Origin: Hordeum vulgare subsp. vulgare
Taxonomy: Eukaryota; Streptophyta; Magnoliopsida; Poales; Poaceae
Direction of reading: 5' to 3'
Assembly (NCBI RefSeq): GCF_904849725.1
Contig: NC_058518.1
Coordinates: forward strand, 328,684,581-328,748,580
DNA length: 64,000 nt
Numbering within the stretch: position 1 is the first letter of the stretch; each line of letters begins with the position of its first letter. Position numbers and translations under genes: made by a program. Of this stretch, positions 21,629 through 33,033 are shown in pieces. The notes beneath the pieces are model-generated. The model saw only the letters and a program-made list of their open reading frames with translations, had not been told where the DNA came from and searched no databases.

Positions 21629-21646
21629 GTTAAGCTTGGGGATGCT
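21629..21646 (+). other. PPT of element D
   Basis: GTTAAGCTTGGGGATGCT directly before the TGATACGTCTC start of the 3' LTR, identical in C. Confidence 0.85.
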
Positions 21647-23238
21647 TGATACGTCTCAAACGTATCTATAATTTTTGATGGTTTCATACTGTTATCTTGT
21701 CAACTTTGGATGTTTGATATACATTTTATATCTTTTTTGGGACTAACTTATTAATTCAGTGCCAAGTGCCAGTTCCTGTTTTTTCTGTGTTTTTAACTCT
21801 TTTCAGATCTGATTTTGGAACGGAGTCCAAACGGAATAAAATCCCCGGAATGAACTTTTCCAGAATAAAAGAAGATCGGGGGTCTTGAGGGCCAAGGCAG
21901 GAGGCCCACAAGCCCTGTGGCCGCGGCCAGGGGAGGCCCGCGGCCACCAGGCTTGTGGCCTCCCTGGAGCTTCCCTGCCCTAGCTCTTTGGCCTATATAT
22001 TCCCTAAAATCCCAGAAACAATTAGGGCGTCCACGAAACCACTTTTCCGCCGCGACAAGCTTCCGTTTCCGCGAGATCTCATTTGGAGACCCATCCCGAT
22101 GCCCTGCCGGAGGGGACTTTGGAGCTGGAGGGCTTCTACATCAATATCATCGCCTCTCCAATGACTCGTGAGTAGTCTACTTCAAACCTACGGGTCCGTA
22201 GTTAGTAGCTAGATGGCTTCTTCTCTCTCTTGGATCTTCAATACAAAGTTCTCCATGATCTTCATGGAGATCTATCCGATGTAATCCTCTTTGGCGGTGT
22301 GTTTGTCGAGATCCGATGAATTGTGGATTTGTGATCAGATTATCTATGAATTATATTTGAGTCTTTGCTGATTTCTTATTTGCATGATTTGATATCCTTG
22401 TAAGTCTCTCCGAGTCTTGGGTTTTGTTTGGCCAACTAGATCTATGATTCTTGCAATGGGAGAAGTGCTTGGTTTTGGGTTCATACCATGCGGTGACCTT
22501 TCCCAGTGACAGAAGGGGAAACAAGGCACGCATCATGTTGTTGCCATCAAGGGTAACAAGATGGGCTTTCATCGTAGATTTGAGATTGTCCATCTACATC
22601 ATGTCATCTTGCTTAAGGCGTTACTCTGTTCTTATGAACTCAATACACTAGATGCATGCTGAATAGCGGTCGACGTGTGGAGTAATAGTAGTAGATGCAG
22701 AAAGTATCAGTCTACCTGTTTTGGATGTGATGCCTATATGTATGACCATTGCCATAGATAACGTCATGACTTTTTGCGGTTCTATCAATTGCTTGACAGT
22801 AATTCATTCACCCACCGTCTACTTGCTTTCATGAGAGAAGCCACTAGTGAACACTACACCCCCGGGTCTATTCACAACTATCGTCTCCACTTTTACTTTT
22901 ACTTTGCTTTGTTTACTTTTTGCTTTCAGTTCTCACTTTGCAAACAATCTATAAGGGATTGACAAGCCCTTCATAGCGTTGGGTGCAAGCTCTTTGTGTT
23001 TGTGCAAGTACTTGTGACTTGACGCGATACTCCTACTGGATTGATACCTTGGTTCTCAAACTGAGGGAAATACTTACCGTCGCTGTGCTACATCACCCTT
23101 TCCTCTTCAAGGGAACACCAACGCAAGGCTCCAAGGCCGCGGGGGAATCCTTTGCATATTTTCCAAGGAAGTTCCTATAGGCGTAGCCCGTAGCAGAAGG
23201 ATTCCCGGCGCCGTTGCCGGGGAAGGTCTTTTGTTGCC
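21647..23238 (+). repeat. 3' LTR of element D
   Basis: Same structure as the 5' LTR: stem-loop at 21905-21959 (loop with only four G), TATATATTCC near 21993, PBS-like copy at 23206-23223. It retains the 55-base segment missing from the 5' LTR. The last bases before the flanking gag appear lost together with one base of the TSD. Confidence 0.8.
23206..23223 (+). other. PBS-like copy inside the 3' LTR of D
   Basis: CGGCGCCGTTGCCGGGGA, identical to 17998-18015 in the 5' LTR. Confidence 0.8.
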
Positions 23239-23311
23239 GTAGAGCAACTCCTTGTTCTTCCGTTCGAAGTGAAGATACCCCGAACAAGCTCCGCAAAGGA
23301 TTAGTTTCCAT
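23239..23311 (-). pseudogene. Element B gag, N-terminal codons
   Basis: The minus-strand start ATG at 23311 opens METNPLRSLFGVSSLRTEEQ, matching the start of the E gag (MDTNPLRGLFGVSSPRTES). The frame then runs into element D; the rest of gag resumes at 16472. The start is firm because the same leader-to-ATG spacing is seen in E. Confidence 0.8.
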
Positions 23312-23387
23312 AGTGAGAAGTGAAAATAAATTTCAGCACACTATATAAATGTTTCCTTACCAAATTCCACTTACCAAAGGTGCTTCA

Positions 23388-23406
23388 CTCCCCGGCAACG
23401 GCGCCA
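23388..23406 (-). other. PBS of element B (tRNA-Asp type)
   Basis: Minus-strand TGGCGCCGTTGCCGGGGAG, 11 bases from the end of the 5' LTR, the same spacing as in E. Confidence 0.88.
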
Positions 23407-23417
23407 GAAAAGAGCCT

Positions 23418-24112
23418 TGATGACCCACAAGTGTAGGGGATCTATCGTAGTCCTTTCGATAAGTAAGAGTGTCGAACCCAACGAGAAGCAGAAGGAACTG
23501 ACAAGTGGTTTCGAGCAAGGTATTCTCTGCAGGCACTGAAATTATCGGTAACAGATAGTTGTGTGATAAGATAATTCATAGCGAGTAGCAAGTAACAATA
23601 GTAACAAAGGTGCAGCAAGCTGGCCCAATCCCTTTTGTAGCAAGGGACAATCCTGGACGAACTCTTATATGAGGTGAAGCGCTCCCTAGGACACATAGGA
23701 ATTTCTGTCAAGCTAGTGTTCATCGTGTTCATATGATTCGCGTTCGCTACTTTGATATTTTGATATGTGGGTGGACCGGTGCTTGGGTGCTGCCCTTACT
23801 TGGACAAACATCCCACTTATGATTAACCCCTCTCGCAAGCATCCGCAACTACGAAAGAAGAACTAAGACAAAGTCTAACCATAACATTAAACTAGTGGAT
23901 CCAAATCAGCCCCTTACGAAGCAACGCATAAACTAGGATTTAAGCTTCTGTCACTATAGCAACCCATCATCTACTTATTACTTCCCAATGCCTTCCTCTA
24001 GGCCCAAATAATGATGAAGTGTCATATAGTCGACGTTCACATAACACCACTAGAGGAAAGACAACATACATCGCATCAAAATATCGAACGAATACCAAAT
24101 TCACATGACTAC
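23418..24112 (-). repeat. 5' LTR of element B, part nearest the PBS
   Basis: It aligns with 6019-6720 of the 3' LTR and keeps the TG terminus at 23418. It is interrupted after 24112 by element C, with actac (24108-24112) as the duplicated target. Confidence 0.88.
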
Positions 24113-25655
24113 TGATACGTCTCCAACGTATCTATTATTTTTGACAGTTTCATGCTATTATCTTGTCAAACTTTGGATGTTTCTTATGCCTTTTATTTCT
24201 TTTTTGGGACTAACTTATTAACTCAGTGCCAATTGCTAGTTCCTAGTTTTTTCTGTGTTTTTGACCTTTTTCACAGGAGGATTTTAAACGAAGTCCAAAC
24301 GGAATGAAACTTCCAAAAAGATTAATTCCAAAATAGAAGACGATCGGGAGACTTGAGAACCAAGGCAGAGGGTCACCAGGGACCCCACAAGCCCCCTAGC
24401 CGCGGCCAGGGGAGCCCGCACCTCCCAGGCTTGTGGGCTCCCTGGGCCTCCTCTGCCCTAGGTCTTTCGCCTATATATTCCCTAAAATCCAAGAAATAAT
24501 CAGGAGAGCCACGAAAATTCTTTTCCGCCGCCGCAAGCTTATGTCTCCGCAAGATCCCATCTGGGGCATGTTCTGGTGCCCTGCCGGAGGGGGGATTTGG
24601 ATACAGAGGGCATCTTCATCAACACCATGGTCGCTCCGATGATGCGTGAGTAGTTCACCATAGACCTACGGGTCTGTAGCTAGTAGCTAGATGGCTTCTC
24701 CTCTCTCTTGGATCTTCAATACAAAGTTCTCCATGATCTTCATGAAGATCTATCAGATGTAATCTTCTTTGCAGTCTGTTTGTCGAGATCCGATGAATTG
24801 TGGATTTATGATCAGATTATCTATGAATCTTATTTGAGTTTCTTCTGATCTCTTATATGCATGATTTCATATCCTTGTAATTCTCTTCAAGTTGTGGGTT
24901 TTGTTTGGCCATCTTGATCTATGATTCTTGCAATGGGAGAAGTGCTTGGTTTTGGGTTCATACCGTGCGGTGACCTCACTCAGTGACAAAAGGGGTAGCG
25001 AAGCATGCATCGTGTGGTTGCCATCAAGGGTAAAAACATGGGGTTTTCATCATTGGTTGAGTTTATCGCTCTACATCATGTCATCTTGCTTAAGGCGTTA
25101 CTCTGTTCGTCATGAACTCAATACTCTAGATGCATGCTAGATAGCGGTCGATGTGTGGAGTAATAGTAGTAGATGCAGAAAGTATCTGTCTACTTGTCTC
25201 GGACGTGATGCCTATATGTATGATCATTGCCTTGATATCATCATGACTTTGCGCGGTTCTATAAATTGCTCGACAGTAATTTGTTCACCCACCGTGATAT
25301 TTGCTATTTTGAGAGAAGCCTCTAGTGAACACTTTGGCCCCCGGGTCTACTTCACATCATATTTCCAGCCTTACACTTTTACTTCGTTGCAATTTCTGCC
25401 TTCAGATCTCACTTTGCAATCAATCTTGAAGGGATTGCAACCCCTTTATAGCGTTGGGTGCAAGCTCTTTTGTGTTTGTGCAGGTACTCTAGACTTGACG
25501 AGATTCTCCTACTGGATTGATATCTTGGTTATCAAACTGAGGGAAATACTTACTGCTCATGTGCTGCATCACCCTTTCCTCTTCAAGGGAAAAACCAACA
25601 GAAGCAAGTCTCCGTCAACGTGTCAATTTCTAGCGCTGTTGTTTGAGAAGTAGCA
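24113..25655 (+). repeat. 5' LTR of element C (1543 bp)
   Basis: It starts TGATACGTCTCCAACG and ends AGAAGTAGCA. Stem-loop at 24384-24437; TATATATTCC at about 24472, the likely core promoter. A decayed PBS-like stretch (near 25631, TAGCGCTGTTGTTTGAGAAG) lies just before the LTR end. Confidence 0.92.
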
Positions 25656-25665
25656 GAAAGATTTC

Positions 25666-25683
25666 TGGTGCCGTTGCCGGGGA
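25666..25683 (+). other. PBS of element C
   Basis: TGGTGCCGTTGCCGGGGA, one mismatch to the tRNA-Asp-type site of D and E, 10 bases after the LTR. Confidence 0.85.
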
Positions 25684-25795
25684 GGATCAAGTCAAGAACT
25701 CATCCAAGTAAGTGTCACAAACTCATCTCTTGCATTTACTTTTTTGCCTCTCGTTTTCCTCTCCCCCACTTCCGAAAATAAAAATTACTAAAATA

Positions 25796-25852
25796 TTTGC
25801 CTTTTTCGTTTGCCTTTTTTCGTTTGCCTTTTTCGTTTGCCTTTTTCGTTCA
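25796..25852 (+). repeat. Leader tandem repeat, about 12-bp unit
   Basis: Four to five copies of TTTGCCTTTTTCG in the leader just before the gag start; element D has a less regular version. Confidence 0.8.
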
Positions 25853-25911
25853 CCCTTTTCTCTCGCTTGCTTTCTGTTCGCTTGTATGCTTGCTTGCTTG
25901 CTGAAGTCACC

Positions 25912-27987
25912 ATGACTGAAAACACCAAACTTTGTGACTTCTCGAATACTAATAATAATGATTTTATTAGTACTCCGATTGCTCCCGCCACTAGTGCGGA
26001 ATCATACGAAATCAATGTTGCTTTGCTGAATCTTGTTATGAAAGAGCAATTCTCCGGCCTTCCTAGTGAAGATTCCGCATCCCATCTTAATACCTTCATT
26101 GAGATTTGCGATATGCAAAAGAAGAAAGATGTGGATAATGATGTGATTAAATTGAAGCTTTTTCCTTTCTCGTTGCGAGATCGAGCAAAAACTTGGTTTT
26201 CGTCTTTGTCCAAAAATAGTATTGATTCTTGGAACAAGTGCAAACATGCTTATATATCCAAGTATTTTCCGCCGACTAAGATTATCTCTCTCCGTAATGA
26301 TATCATGAATTTTAAGCAACTTGATCATGAACATGTTGCACAATCTTGGGAGAGAATGAAATTGATGATTAGAAATTGTCCCGCTCATGGCTTGAGTCTT
26401 TGGATGATTATACAAATCTTTTACGCTGGTTTGAATTTCGCTTCTAGAAATATCTTGGACTCCGCCTTAGGTGGAACATTCATGGAAATCACGTTCGGAG
26501 AAGCTACAAAACTCCTAGACAATATCATGACGAACTACTCTCAGTGGCACACTGAAAGGTCACCTACTAGTAAAAAGGTACACGCTATAGAAGAAATTAC
26601 CCCGTTGAGTGCTAAGATGGATGAGTTAATGAATTTGGTTGCTAGTAGAAGTGCTCCTTTAGGCCCTAATGATATGCCCTTGTCTTCCTTGATTGAGAGT
26701 AGCAACGCTAGCTTGGACGTTAATTTTGTTGGTAGGAAAATTTTTGGCAACAACAATGCTTTTAGAGGAAACTATGTTCCTAGGCCTTTTCCTAGTAACT
26801 CCTCTAATAACTTTGGCAACTCCTACAACAATACTCATGGAAATTACAATAGATTACCCTCTGATCTAGAGAGTAATATCAAAGAGTTTATCAACTCGCA
26901 AAATATTTTCAATGCGTCCATAGAGAAAAAACTACTCAAAATTGACGATTTGGTTAGGAGCGTTGATAGAATGTCTAGTGATATTGATGCTTTGAAAGTT
27001 ATATGTTCTCCTCCCAAGATCAATATGTATGAAACTTTTAAAGCTATGCATGTTTCCATGAGTGAGAGCAAAGAAAGAACCGCCCAAATTCATTCTAGAC
27101 ATGAATGGCTTAAAAAGGCGTGTTCTCGTGATGAGAGTCATGAAGATCTTAAAGTGCTTGGTGTGACTCCCATTGAATATTTGTTTTCTTGTGTTAAACC
27201 TAATGATGATGGGGCTGTATATGAATCCACTTTGGTTGAAAAACGCCCCAATGATTCGGAGTCCATCTATCTTGATGCTAAAAGCATTGAAAGTGGAGTA
27301 GAAGATATTAAAACCTTGAGTAGTAATGAAATTACTACTTTGGATTTCAAGGAATTCAATTATGATAGTTGCTCCTTGATTGAATGCATTTCCTTGATGC
27401 AATCCATGCTAAACTCTCCACACGCTTATATCCAAAACAAGGCCTTTACCGATCATATCGTGGAAGCTATGATAAAATCTCTTGAAGAGAAACTTGAATT
27501 GGAAGTTTATATCCCTAGAAAGCTTCATGGTGAGTGGGAACCTACTATCAAAATCAAAATCAAAAACTATGAATGCAATGCTTTGTGTGATTTGGGTGCT
27601 AGTGTTTCCGCGATTCCAAAGTCTTTATGTGATGTTCTGGGTTTTAATGAGATTGAGGAGTGTTCTCTTAATTTGCATCTTGCGGATTCTACTATTAAGA
27701 AACCCATGGGAAGGATCAATGATGTTCTTATTATTGCAAATAGGAACTATGTACCCATGATTTTCATTGTGCTTGACATTGATTGCAATCCTACATGCCC
27801 TATCATTCTTGGTAGACCTTTCCTAAGGACTATCGGTGCTATCATCGATATGAAGGAAGGGAGTATTAGATTTCAATTTCCTTTAAAGAAGGGCATGGAA
27901 CACTTTCCTAGAAATAAAATAAGATTTCCTTATGAATCCATGATGAGGGCTACTTATGGTTTGAGCACCAAAGACGACGATACGTGA
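25912..27987 (+). CDS. gag-pro: Gag-protease polyprotein of element C
   Basis: An intact frame of 691 codons. I chose ATG 25912 (context GTCACCATGA) over the in-frame ATG at 25810, which lies in the TTTGCC leader repeat. Residues about 35-215 form the retrotransposon gag domain (LKLFPFSLRDRAKTWFSSL, HVAQSWERMKLMI, IFYAGLN). Residues 270-315 are Asn-rich, where a zinc knuckle might be expected; no CCHC motif is visible. Residues 320-540 are charged. The retropepsin domain starts with CDLGASVSAIP (Asp560) and its second landmark PIILGRPFL is at 630-638. The protein would build the particle and process itself. The frame stops 50 residues after the protease with no pol, so it is a gag-pro-only gene. 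Confidence 0.92.
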   Translation: MTENTKLCDFSNTNNNDFISTPIAPATSAESYEINVALLNLVMKEQFSGLPSEDSASHLNTFIEICDMQKKKDVDNDVIKLKLFPFSLRDRAKTWFSSLSKNSIDSWNKCKHAYISKYFPPTKIISLRNDIMNFKQLDHEHVAQSWERMKLMIRNCPAHGLSLWMIIQIFYAGLNFASRNILDSALGGTFMEITFGEATKLLDNIMTNYSQWHTERSPTSKKVHAIEEITPLSAKMDELMNLVASRSAPLGPNDMPLSSLIESSNASLDVNFVGRKIFGNNNAFRGNYVPRPFPSNSSNNFGNSYNNTHGNYNRLPSDLESNIKEFINSQNIFNASIEKKLLKIDDLVRSVDRMSSDIDALKVICSPPKINMYETFKAMHVSMSESKERTAQIHSRHEWLKKACSRDESHEDLKVLGVTPIEYLFSCVKPNDDGAVYESTLVEKRPNDSESIYLDAKSIESGVEDIKTLSSNEITTLDFKEFNYDSCSLIECISLMQSMLNSPHAYIQNKAFTDHIVEAMIKSLEEKLELEVYIPRKLHGEWEPTIKIKIKNYECNALCDLGASVSAIPKSLCDVLGFNEIEECSLNLHLADSTIKKPMGRINDVLIIANRNYVPMIFIVLDIDCNPTCPIILGRPFLRTIGAIIDMKEGSIRFQFPLKKGMEHFPRNKIRFPYESMMRATYGLSTKDDDT

Positions 27988-28417
27988 TTCTATCACTTTA
28001 TGCCTAGTTAAGGGCATTAAACAATAGCGCTTGTTGGGAGGCAACCCAATGAATATATCTTTTTCTTTCCGTTTTGTTGCATCCACACTATCATAATTCT
28101 TTTATGATTGTGTCTTTTGTGTTTCTTTTTGTGTTTGATCCAAGCAAAACCTTTATGACTAGTCTAGGTAATGGTTGTTTGATCCTGCTGGAAAAAGACA
28201 GAAACTTTTTTCGCTCACGAGATTATTTTTCATTTTTATTCAGAAAGAGCTTTTGAGTTTATTATTTTTGCTGCTAGTTGATATGCCTTTTTCCCAGGTA
28301 TTCGTAATTTTTCAGAATTTTTGAGGTACCATAAGTATACGAAGTATACAGATTGCTACAGACTGGTCTGTTTTTGTTGAGTTGGTTGCTTGTTTTGATA
28401 AAACTATGGATAGTATC

Positions 28418-28429
28418 GGGGGGGGGGGG
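28418..28429 (+). repeat. G12 homopolymer
   Basis: Twelve G with the same flanks as G13 in element D (19382-19394). Confidence 0.9.
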
Positions 28430-28691
28430 TACTAGCCATGGAAAAGTGATAATATAGTAATATAACACCAATATAAATAGAAATCAAGATTGCTACACTA
28501 CCTAAGGAGGTGGTAGTTTGTTTTCTTGTGCTCATGATATCACGAGTTTCTGTTTAAGTTTTGTGTTGTGAAGTTTTCAAGTTTTGGGTGATGTTCTCAT
28601 GGACAAAGGGATAAAGAGCGGAAAGAGCTCAAGCTTGGGGATGCCCAAGGAATCCCAATCCAAATTCAAGGACACCAAAAAGCCTAAGCTT

Positions 28692-28715
28692 GGGGATGCC
28701 CCGGGAAGGCATCCC
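28692..28715 (+). other. Stem-loop conserved with element D
   Basis: GGGGATGCC / GGCATCCC arms around a short loop, after AAGCTT. Confidence 0.7.
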
Positions 28716-30632
28716 TCTTTCGTCTTCAATCCATCGGTAGCATTACTTGGAGCTATATTTTTATTCACCACATGATATGTGTTTTGCTTGGAGCGTCTTG
28801 TATCGCAGGAGTCTTTCCTTTTTTTTGTGTCACAATCATCCTTGCTGCACAACTTTTGAGAGAGACATGCACTCATCGTGATTTTGCAAGAATGCTCATC
28901 GTGCTTCACTTATATCTTTTGAGCTAGATAATTTTGCTCTATGTGCTTCACTTAGATCTTTTATAGCACGGCGGTGCGTGACTTGGTAGTTGGTTTGTGC
29001 TATGAAATTAGTCCCAAAGGTGATAGGTACCCAAATAGGATACAAAAATCTCCATCTTCATGTGCATTGAGTAGAAAGAGAAGTTTTGATTCCTCTCAAT
29101 TAGTTTTGAGACGTGGATTTGGTAATATTAAGAGTTATGTTATTAAGGTGTTGTGAATATAGAAATACTTGTGTTGAAGTTAGTGATTCCCGTAACATGC
29201 ACGTATGGTGAACCGCTATATTAGGAAGTCGGAGCATAATTGATCTATTGATTGTCATCCTTTGTGTTGCGGTCGGGATCGTGCGATGGTTAACACCTAC
29301 CAACCCTTCCCCTAGGAGTATGCATTTAGCACTTTTGTTTCGATTACTAATAAAAACTTTCGCAACAAGTATGTGAGTTCTTCATGACTAATGTGAGTCC
29401 ATGGTATAGATGCACTTTCACCTTCCACCATTGCTAGCCTCTCTAGTGCCGCGCAACTTTCGCCGGTGCACAAACCCACCACATGCCTTCCTCAAAACAA
29501 CCACCATACCTACCTACTATGGCATTTTCATAGCCATTCCGAGATATATTGCCATGAAACTCCCACCGTTCCGTCTCATTACTTGTGCCGTCACTCTCAT
29601 ATTGCCATTGCATGATCGTAAGATGGCTAGCGAGATGTTTCAACGTCATACGCCAAGCTAGATCGTTGCACATCCCGGTACACTGCCGGAGGCATTTCCT
29701 ATAGAGTCATCATCGTTCTGAGCTTTGGGCTGTGAGTAAATAAAAGTGTGATGATCATCATTATTAGAGCATTGTCGCATGTGAGGAAATAAAAAAAAAG
29801 AGGCCAAAGATCCCAAATAACAAAAAGAGGCCAAAGAGCCCAAATAAAAAAAGAGAAAAAGAGAGAAGGGACAATACTACTATCTTTTTCCACACTTGTG
29901 CTTCATAATAGCACCATGTTCCTCATGATTGAGAGCCTCTCGTTTTGTCACCACCATATACTAGTGGGAATCTTTATTTTATAACTTGTCTTGTATATTC
30001 CAATGATGGGCTTCCTCAAAATTGCCCTAGGTCTTCGTGAGCAAGCAAGTTGGATGCACACCCACTAGTTCTCCTTTTGAGCTTTCACATACTTATAGCT
30101 CTCGCGCATCCTTTGTATGGCAATCCCTACTCATTCACATTGATATCTATTAACGGGCATCTCCATAACCCTTTGATACGCCTATTCAATGTGACCGTCT
30201 CCTCCTTTTTTGTCTCACAACCACCACCACACTCTATTCCACCTATAGTGCTATATCCATGGCTCACGCTCATGTATTGCGTGATAGTTGAAAAAAAGGT
30301 TTGAGAAAGTAAGAGTGCGAAAACAATTACTTGGCCAATACCGGGGTTGTGCATGATTTACATTAGTTGTGTGGGTATGATGGAGCATAGCCAGACTATA
30401 TGATTTTGTAGGGATAACTTTCTTTGGCCTTGTTATTTCAAAAGTTCATGATTACCTTTCTAGTTTGCTTGAAGTATTATTGTTTTCATGTCAATAGCAA
30501 ACTATTGTTTTGAATCATACGGATCTGAACATTCATGTCACATGAAAGAAGTTACAAAGGACAACTATGCTAGGTAGCATTCCACATCAAAAATTCAGTC
30601 TTTATGACTTGCCTACTCGAGGACGAGCAGGA

Positions 30633-30650
30633 GTTAAGCTTGGGGATGCT
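30633..30650 (+). other. PPT of element C
   Basis: GTTAAGCTTGGGGATGCT directly before the 3' LTR. Confidence 0.88.
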
Positions 30651-32192
30651 TGATACGTCTCCAACGAATCTATAATTTTTGATGGTTTCATGATATTATC
30701 TTGTCAAACTTTGGATGTTTTGTATGCCTTTTATATCTTTTTTGGGACTAACTTATTAACTCAGTGCCAAGTGCCAGTTCCTGTTTTTCCGTGTTTTTGA
30801 CCCTTTTCAGAGGAGGATTTTAAACGGAGTCCAAACGGAATGAAACTTCCAAAAAGATTTTTTCTGAAACAAAAGACGATCGGGAGACTTGAGAACCAAG
30901 GCAGAGGGTCACCAGGGACCCCACAAGCCCCCTAGCCGTGGCCAGGGGGCCCTGCGCCTCCCAGGCTTGTGGGCTCCCTGGGCCTCCTATGCCCTAGGTC
31001 TTTCACCTATATATTCCCTAAAATCCCAGAAAAAATTAGGAGAGTCACGAAAATACTTTTCCGCCGCCACAAGCTTCTGTCTCCGCAAGATCCCATCTGG
31101 GGAACGTTCTGGTGCCGTGCCGGAGGGGGATTCAGATACGGAGGGCTTCTTCATCAACACCATGACCTCTCCGATGATGCGTGAGTAGTTAACCATAGAC
31201 CTACAGGTCCGTAGCTAGAAGCTAGATGGCTTCTTTTGTCTCTTGGATCTTCAATACAAAGTTCTCCATGATCTTCATGGAGATTTGTCAAATGTAATCT
31301 TCTTTGCGGTGTGTTTGTCGAGATCCGATGAATTGTGGATTTATGATCAGATTATCTATGAATCTTATTTGAGTTCCTTCTGATCTCTTATATGCATGAT
31401 TTCATATCCTTGTAATTCTCTTCGAGTTGAGGGTTTTGTTTGGCCAGCTTGATCTATGATTTTGGCAATGGGAGAAGTGCTTGGTTTTGGGTTCATACCA
31501 TGCGGTGACCTCACCCAGTGACAGAAGGGGTAGAGAGGCAAGCATCGTGTTGTTGCCATCAAGGGTAAAAAGATGGGGTTCTCATCGTTGGTTTGAGTTT
31601 ATCCCTCTACATCATGTCATCTTGCTTAAGGCGTTACTCTGTTCGTCATGAACTCAATACACTAGATGCATGCTGGATAGCGGTTGATGTGTGGAGTAAT
31701 AGTAGTAGATGCAGAAAGTATCGGACTACTTGTCTCGGACGTGATACCTATATGTATGATCTTTGCCTTAGATATCGTCTTGACTTTGTGCGGTTCTATC
31801 AATTGCTCGACAGTAATTTGTTCACCCACCGTGATATTTGCTATTTTGAGAGAAGCCTCTACTGAACACTCTGGCCCCGGGTCTACGTCACATCATATTT
31901 TCAGCCTTACACTTTTACTTCGTTGCACTTTGCGCCTTCAGATCTCACTTTGCAATCAATCTTGAAGGGATTGACAACCGCTTTATAGCGTTGGGTGCAA
32001 GCTCTTTTGTGTTTGTGCAGGTACTCTGGACTTGACAAGATTCTCCTACTGGATTGATACATTGGTTCTCAAACTGAGGGAAATACTTACTACTCCTGTG
32101 CTGCATCACCCTTTTCTCTTCAAGGGAAAAACCAACGCAAGCAAGTCTGTGTCAACGTGTCAATTTCTGGCGCTGTTGTTTGAGAAGTAGCA
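30651..32192 (+). repeat. 3' LTR of element C (1542 bp)
   Basis: It matches the 5' LTR throughout and ends AGAAGTAGCA, followed by TSD actac. Stem-loop at 30919-30973 and TATATATTCC near 31008. The PBS-like stretch near the end reads TGGCGCTGTTGTTTGAGAAG (from 32169), closer to a PBS than in the 5' copy. Confidence 0.92.
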
Positions 32193-33033
32193 ACTACTTA
32201 TAGCAAGACTTATCCCATGTCCTCAGGAACAAAAGTGACTACTCACAAAGCATAATTATGCTCATGACCAGAGAGGTATTGAATAGCATTAAGGATCTGA
32301 ACATATGATCTTTCGCCGAGTAATCCAACTAGCATCAACTACAAAGAGTAGTTAACACTACTAGCAACCTTACAAGTACTAATCGAAGTCGCGAGACGGA
32401 GATTGGTTACAAGAGATGAACTAGGGTTTGGAGATGAGATGGTGCTGATGAAGATGTTGATGGTCATGAGTACCCTCCAATGAGAGGAGTGTTGGTGATG
32501 ACGATGGCGAAGATTTCCCCCTCCGTGAGGGAAGTTTCCCTGGCAAGACGGCCCTGCCGGAGCTCTAGATTGGTTCTGCTCAAGTTCCGCCTCGTGGCGG
32601 CGGCGATTCCTCCCGAAAGCCTCTTCTTGATTTTTTCTCGGACGACCCTCCTTATAGCAGAAGATGGGAGCCGGAGGGGCAACAGGGGGCCCAGAAGCCA
32701 CCCAGGCACGGCTAGGGGGGGGGGGGGTAGGCCGCGCCTGGCAAGCTTGTGGCCTCGTGGTGGCTCCCCTTTGGTACTTCTTCCACCCAGTATTTTTTTA
32801 TAAAATCCAAAATAACTCCTCGTTGATTTTCACAGCTTTTGGAGTTGCGCAGAATAGGTATCTCAAACTTGCTCCTTTTTCAGACCAGAATTCCAGCTGC
32901 CGACATTCTCCCTCTTCATGTAAACCTTATAAAATAAGAGAGAAAAGGCATAAGTATTGTACCGTAAAGTGTAATAACAGCCCATAAATCGATAAATATC
33001 AACATAAAAGCATGATGCAAAATGGACGTATCA
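32193..33033 (-). repeat. 5' LTR of element B, outer part
   Basis: It continues the LTR cut by element C (first five bases are the TSD actac) and ends at the TGATACGTCC start on the minus strand (33033). The LTR stem-loop at about 32690-32752 has a 13-G run in its loop (32715-32727), while the 3' LTR of B has none. Confidence 0.88.

Larger units (their letters stand above)
16473..23238 (+). mobile_element. Element D: non-autonomous Athila-type Gypsy inserted in the gag of B
   Basis: LTRs start TGATACGTCTCAAACG at 16473 and 21647. A tRNA-Asp-type PBS (18047-18064) and a PPT (21629-21646) are present. The left TSD is aggag (16468-16472). On the right the flank reads agagc, best explained as the same aggag after a small deletion at the LTR end, so the right boundary is approximate. 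The interior (3.6 kb) holds only a broken gag-like gene and non-coding sequence. D shares LTR type, leader and 3' region with C but has a different gag module. Confidence 0.82.
27988..30632 (+). other. Element C 3' non-coding region
   Basis: 2.6 kb without a supported gene, colinear with D 18938-21628. Landmarks: TTGTTGGGAGGCAACCCAA after the stop, G12 at 28418-28429, PPT-like repeats near 28629 and 28686, the stem-loop 28692-28715, and short GAGGCCAAAGA repeats near 29790-29860. This is where RT and integrase would be in an autonomous element. Confidence 0.7.
24113..32192 (+). mobile_element. Element C: complete non-autonomous Gypsy with intact gag-protease (8080 bp)
   Basis: LTRs 24113-25655 and 30651-32192, PBS at 25666, PPT at 30633, and perfect TSD actac on both sides (24108-24112 and 32193-32197). 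One long gene encodes gag and protease; no RT, RNase H or integrase can be found in the remaining 2.6 kb. It inserted into the 5' LTR of element B. As the only element here with an intact long gene it is probably among the younger insertions, although its LTRs differ at many positions. The enzymes must come from an autonomous Athila-lineage element. Confidence 0.92.
6019..33033 (-). mobile_element. Element B: Athila-lineage Gypsy, complete but split by three insertions
   Basis: Minus-strand order: 5' LTR (33033-32198 plus 24112-23418), tRNA-Asp-type PBS, gag, protease, RT, RNase H, integrase, internal promoter-like module, third ORF, PPT, 3' LTR (7542-6019). TSDs are gcatt (6014-6018) and gcgtt (33034-33038), differing by one CpG-type transition. 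After removing the TRIM-like element, D and C, the net length is about 10.3 kb, normal for the lineage. It is the same LTR family as E and as the fragment at 1-440. B inserted into the third ORF of M1 and later received three insertions of its own. Confidence 0.85.

Noticed and set aside
23233..23252. CTCCT at 23248 as the right TSD of D
   Set aside because: It is the inverse complement of the left TSD, not a direct repeat. Aligning the B gag with E shows the expected aggag has become agag at the junction.
25810..25911. Upstream in-frame start for the C gag
   Set aside because: The extra 34 codons come from a TTTGCC tandem repeat in the leader; the ATG at 25912 has better context and fits the family.
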